DNA from: Vibrio sp. 99-70-13A1
GTDB lineage: Bacteria > Pseudomonadota > Gammaproteobacteria > Enterobacterales > Vibrionaceae
Direction of reading: 5' to 3'
Length of the DNA stretch: 35,111 nucleotides
Assembly (NCBI RefSeq): GCF_013114625.1
Contig: NZ_VTXD01000043.1
Coordinates: 1-35,111 of the forward strand
In this document: piece by piece, positions 31,980-35,111 of the stretch
Layout: each line of letters begins with the position of its first letter
How positions within the stretch are numbered: the stretch's first letter is position 1
Program-made: the position numbers and the translations under genes
The notes under the pieces: generated by a model
The model's input: the letters and a program-made list of their open reading frames with translations, nothing else
Database searches by the model: none
What the model was told of the DNA's origin: nothing

Positions 31980-33929
31980 TTACTCCTCTAGCTGAGCCTC
32001 TTTATCTGAACCTGCGAGATGATATAACTCAGATCCTGTATCTCTAAACTCTTGAGATTTCTTACGCATACCTTCTAATGGATTATCCAGCATTTTGATT
32101 TCAATCGCTTGGTCTGCTGCAACCTGCTTGGAATCTTTCGCATACTCACGAACTTCTTGAGATATCTTCATTGAGCAGAATTTAGGACCACACATTGAAC
32201 AAAAGTGTGCAACTTTGCCAGACTCTTGAGGTAAGGTTTCATCATGAAACGCTCTCGCTGTATCTGGATCTAAACCTAAGTTAAATTGGTCTTCCCAGCG
32301 GAATTCAAAGCGAGCTTTTGATAATGCATTATCACGAATCTGCGCACCTGGGTGACCTTTTGCTAAATCGGCAGCATGTGCAGCAAGCTTATAGGTAATC
32401 AAACCTGTCTTCACATCTTCTTTATTTGGTAGCCCTAAATGCTCTTTCGGTGTCACATAGCAAAGCATGGCACAGCCATACCAACCAATCATCGCAGCAC
32501 CGATACCAGAAGTAATATGGTCGTAGCCAGGGGCAATATCAGTAGTAAGTGGACCTAGCGTATAGAATGGAGCTTCATGACAATGCTCAAGCTGCTCATC
32601 CATATTCTCTTTAATAAGGTGCATTGGAACATGACCAGGACCTTCAATGATCACCTGAACATCATATTCCCAAGCTACCTTAGTAAGCTCACCTAATGTT
32701 CTTAGCTCAGAGAATTGAGCTTCATCATTGGCATCTGCAATAGAGCCCGGACGTAAACCGTCACCTAGTGAAAGTGCTACGTCATACTTAGCACAGATCT
32801 CACAAATTTCACGGAAGTGGGTATATAGGAAGCTTTCTTGGTGGTGAGCAAGACACCATTTCGCAATAATAGAACCGCCACGAGAGACAATGCCAGTCAC
32901 GCGCTTAGCTGTCATTGGAACATAACGCAGTAGTAAACCAGCGTGAATAGTAAAGTAGTCAACACCTTGCTCTGCTTGTTCAATCAGCGTATCACGCATG
33001 ACTTCCCAATTAAGGTCTTCAGCAACGCCATTTACTTTTTCAAGAGCTTGGTACATTGGAACGGTACCAATTGGTACAGGGCTGTTACGTAGAATCCACT
33101 CGCGAGTTTCGTGAATATTACGACCAGTAGACAGATCCATCACTGTATCGCCACCCCAACGTGTTGACCATACTAGCTTCTCAACTTCCTCTTCAATAGA
33201 AGAACTCACCGAAGAATTACCAATATTAGCATTCACTTTCACTAGGAAGTTTCGACCAATTATCATCGGCTCTGATTCAGGGTGGTTAATATTAGATGGG
33301 ATAATAGCTCGTCCTTCAGCTACTTCTTTTCGGACAAACTCAGGGGTAATTTCTTTAGGCAGGTTAGCACCAAAACTGTGCCCAGGATGTTGATGGTTTA
33401 GCTGCTCATCTGCAAACTTCTGACGCCCCATATTTTCACGAATGGCAATGTACTCCATCTCAGGGGTAATGATGCCTTGTCGAGCATAGTGCAACTGCGT
33501 GACGCAATTACCTTTAGTGGCACATCTAATACGTGGTAGATTTCCATAACGCAGGTCATCGAGAGTCTCATCCTCTAACCTCTCTTTCGTATACACAGAG
33601 CTTACGTCATCAAGTAATTCAGTATCACTTCTTTCCTCTATCCACTTTTCTCTAAGCTTAGGAAGACCGCTATACAGGTCAATATCGTGAGTTGGATCGG
33701 TGTAAAACCCTGATGTGTCATAAACTTGAATAGGCTCATTAGGCTCAAGTATAGGAGCATCTTTAGTACCACCGACTAAGCTATCAGCCAAAGAGATTTC
33801 ACGAACAGGTACTTGGATATCAGGGCGAGAACCTTCAATATAAGTTTTCTTAGAGTTTGGGTAGGGTTGTACTGAAAGTGAATCAATAAATTGTTTCGCT
33901 TCCAATCTTGATTGTTTACGACTCGACAT
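31980..33929 (-). CDS. thiC: Phosphomethylpyrimidine synthase ThiC
   Basis: Radical-SAM enzyme that rearranges aminoimidazole ribotide to the HMP phosphate of thiamin. 649 residues (E. coli 631). The C-terminal iron-sulfur motif CSMCGPKFCS (Cys577, 580, 585; C-x2-C-x4-C) is present, with family stretches TKGNCVTQLHYARQGIITPEMEYIAIREN, DLSTGRNIHETREWILRNSPVPIGTVP and EGPGHVPMHLI. AAGGAAG precedes the ATG. First gene of thiCEFSGH, behind a TPP riboswitch about 146 bases upstream. Confidence 0.97.
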   Translation of the reverse strand: MSSRKQSRLEAKQFIDSLSVQPYPNSKKTYIEGSRPDIQVPVREISLADSLVGGTKDAPILEPNEPIQVYDTSGFYTDPTHDIDLYSGLPKLREKWIEERSDTELLDDVSSVYTKERLEDETLDDLRYGNLPRIRCATKGNCVTQLHYARQGIITPEMEYIAIRENMGRQKFADEQLNHQHPGHSFGANLPKEITPEFVRKEVAEGRAIIPSNINHPESEPMIIGRNFLVKVNANIGNSSVSSSIEEEVEKLVWSTRWGGDTVMDLSTGRNIHETREWILRNSPVPIGTVPMYQALEKVNGVAEDLNWEVMRDTLIEQAEQGVDYFTIHAGLLLRYVPMTAKRVTGIVSRGGSIIAKWCLAHHQESFLYTHFREICEICAKYDVALSLGDGLRPGSIADANDEAQFSELRTLGELTKVAWEYDVQVIIEGPGHVPMHLIKENMDEQLEHCHEAPFYTLGPLTTDIAPGYDHITSGIGAAMIGWYGCAMLCYVTPKEHLGLPNKEDVKTGLITYKLAAHAADLAKGHPGAQIRDNALSKARFEFRWEDQFNLGLDPDTARAFHDETLPQESGKVAHFCSMCGPKFCSMKISQEVREYAKDSKQVAADQAIEIKMLDNPLEGMRKKSQEFRDTGSELYHLAGSDKEAQLEE

Positions 33930-34075
33930 AGCATTCTTCCTTGTTTGTTCTTTAAAACAAATAATTATTTTGGATAAAAATGCTTGGCGGATTAGATGCT
34001 ACAAGAGGGATCACTCGCCTATAATTCAGCTGTGATCTGAGGATAGATTGACTAGAAACTAGTTAGATATCTACT

Positions 34076-34156
34076 CTTGTTCCCTTCGCAGGTATTAGCC
34101 TGATCAGGTTCAACGGATCCCGTATTAACGGTCTCAGCCATATGGCACTCCGACAA
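34076..34156 (-). promoter_or_regulatory. TPP riboswitch (THI element) of thiC
   Basis: Minus strand shows the conserved thiamin-pyrophosphate aptamer: GGAGTGCC ... GGCTGAGA ... ACCTGATCAGG-CTAATACCTGCG-AAGGGAAC, closed by P1 CTTGT/ACAAG (34156-34152 with 34080-34076). It shuts off the thi operon when TPP is abundant. In the leader, CTCTTGT (34007-34001) can pair with the 3' P1 strand ACAAGAG, a plausible switching partner. A clear T-tract terminator before thiC is not obvious, so control may act on translation. Confidence 0.96.
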
Positions 34157-34165
34157 GTGATATCG

Positions 34166-34194
34166 AGTATATAAAATCAACTAAGATAAACCAA
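34166..34194 (-). promoter_or_regulatory. Promoter of the thi operon
   Basis: Minus strand TTGGTT (34194-34189), 17-base spacer, TATACT (34171-34166); transcript start predicted near 34159, just before the TPP aptamer. Confidence 0.65.
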
Positions 34195-34224
34195 GCTGAC
34201 CTGTTACATTTGTTGTAACTAAAG

Positions 34225-34608
34225 TTAAGATTTAATTAAAAGCTGGAAGCCAATCCATGCTGCAGAAATACTTAATACAACATTGAGCAAAACGTTTAGA
34301 CCCATTTTAAAAAAAGCGCCCTGCTGCATCAGTAATACATTATCCATAGAGAATGTTGAAAAAGTGGTTAATGCACCAAGGAAACCTAAACCTATAATCT
34401 GCCGCCATGGCTCTGTTGCAAGCATCTCGTTTTCAAATGCAGCGATTAATAAACCCATGATAAACGAACCAATAACATTAACCGTCAGGGTTCCATATGG
34501 AAAACCTCGCCCAAATAATGCAACGCAAAGTTCTGATATTAGATAACGTGAGCATGCACCAAATGCACCACCCACAGCGATAAAGCCTAAAATTGATAAT
34601 TGTCCCAT
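34225..34608 (-). CDS. crcB: Fluoride channel CrcB/Fluc
   Basis: 127 residues and four hydrophobic helices; a dual-topology dimeric channel that exports fluoride and protects enolase and pyrophosphatase. Signatures: GGAFGACSRYLIS at the N-terminus, GTLTVNVIGSFIMG (pore Asn) and GFLGALTTFSTFSMDN (Phe box). GGGGGAG precedes the ATG. It is on the same strand as the thi operon but separated from it by the thi promoter. No fluoride riboswitch is recognisable upstream. Upstream bases 34609-34836 hold no gene that I can support. Confidence 0.93.
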   Translation of the reverse strand: MGQLSILGFIAVGGAFGACSRYLISELCVALFGRGFPYGTLTVNVIGSFIMGLLIAAFENEMLATEPWRQIIGLGFLGALTTFSTFSMDNVLLMQQGAFFKMGLNVLLNVVLSISAAWIGFQLLIKS

Positions 34609-34836
34609 AGCTCCCCCAATAAATTACTTGCTACATTCTAGCTTTTAGCTAAATAAAATCGAGTAAACAACATAAGATTATTCAGATAATTTTAAAAGTT
34701 ACAGCTGTCACGTTCACTATTATTTATGAATTATAGGCAGTTGTTGATCATAGGAGTTGAACCGAGAGGAGTAATGGAAGAAATTAGATGGGAATTGATG
34801 AGGAGGTAGGACTCAAATAATTTATCTCCATATAGC

Positions 34837-34867
34837 AAAAAAGCTCATACTTTTCAGTATGAGCTTT
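34837..34867 (-). terminator. Terminator after the tRNA pair
   Basis: AAAGCTCATAC/GTATGAGCTTT (34840-34850 with 34857-34867) with a 6-base loop; on the minus strand it is followed by TTT. It lies 6 bases past the tRNA-Trp CCA end. Confidence 0.88.
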
Positions 34868-34873
34868 CTAATA

Positions 34874-34950
<77 letters not shown>

Positions 34951-34974
34951 AAAATTTTTCTAACATAAGTTAGA

Positions 34975-35009
34975 TTCGAAAAAGCCTTGCATGTAGCAAG
35001 GCTTTCGAA
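34975..35009 (-). terminator. Terminator-like hairpin between the two tRNAs
   Basis: AAAGCCTTGC/GCAAGGCTTT with a 5-base loop, extended by outer TTCGAA bases. On the minus strand TTTTTCG follows the stem. It may partly terminate or be a processing structure between tRNA-Asp and tRNA-Trp. Confidence 0.6.
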
Positions 35010-35013
35010 ATAG

Positions 35014-35090
35014 TGGCGGAGTGGACGGGACTCGAACCCGCGACCCCCGGCGTGACAGGCCGGTATTCTAACCAACTGAACTACCACTCC
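35014..35090 (-). tRNA. tRNA-Asp (anticodon GTC)
   Basis: 77 bases with encoded CCA. Acceptor GGAGTGG pairs with CCACTCC, anticodon arm CCGGC-CTGTCAC-GCCGG with anticodon GTC, and T arm CGGG-TTCGAGT-CCCG; nearly identical to E. coli tRNA-Asp. Asp followed by Trp at the end of an rRNA operon is known in gamma-proteobacteria, so a 5S gene may lie just outside the window. Confidence 0.97.
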
Positions 35091-35111
35091 GCAGTGGTCA
35101 ACTCACTAAGT

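Noticed and set aside
34609..34700. Fluoride riboswitch upstream of crcB
   Set aside because: The expected conserved GG-GAUGG and GCUGAUG-A-UCCUG elements are not seen on the minus strand.
34774..34809. Short plus-strand frame starting ATGGAAGAAATT after a GAGGAG
   Set aside because: Stops after 11 codons and has no support as a gene despite a good ribosome-site-like sequence.

Overview
The window reads as ori-proximal chromosome I DNA of a member of the Vibrionaceae (gamma-proteobacteria). Evidence: close relatives of E. coli Rho, TrxA, RhlB, GppA, UvrD, RecQ and YhhQ; a thiC-E-F-S-G-H operon next to crcB; a long UbiD; and three parS-like ParB sites within 7.1 kb. The species cannot be fixed from sequence alone. 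Most genes are housekeeping, with a few accessory insertions.

Layout. 1-3308: the tail of an unidentified gene, then a leftward operon ubiD > 2Fe-2S ferredoxin > fre; the ferredoxin carries an apparent frameshift. 3408-9223: a secreted protein of unknown function, rho and trxA (leftward), then divergent rhlB-gppA (rightward). 9383-12497: leftward yhhQ (queuosine-precursor transporter, with a candidate preQ1 riboswitch and PurR box), a small DUF3630-like gene and recQ. 12678-17069: rightward rarD, an AraC-type regulator, a LysE-type exporter and secreted gamma-glutamyltransferase. 17070-17923: 850 bases without a protein gene. They hold a CsrB-type RNA of about 415 nt with about 28 GGA motifs, its own promoter and terminator, and a GacA/UvrY/VarA-type palindrome about 165 bases upstream. 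17924-20098: uvrD (leftward). 20362-22860: a four-gene bufferin operon (precursor peptide, MNIO enzyme, DUF2063 partner, DoxX membrane protein). 22953-27520: an unknown small protein, a Bcr/CflA efflux pump divergent from a LysR regulator, and an Xaa-Pro aminopeptidase. 27807-34156: thiCEFSGH (leftward) behind a TPP riboswitch. 34225-35111: crcB, then tRNA-Trp and tRNA-Asp, probably the distal end of an rRNA operon continuing past the right edge.

How the parts work together. The thi genes make the thiazole and pyrimidine halves of thiamin and join them, under TPP feedback. YhhQ imports queuosine precursors, and its expression appears to be sensed through preQ1 and purine status. CsrB-type RNA titrates CsrA and is normally driven by the VarS/VarA two-component system. 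The buf operon makes a modified, cysteine-containing periplasmic peptide that in studied relatives binds copper. The parS sites, two of them inside coding sequences, mark the ParAB segregation centre near the chromosome I origin.
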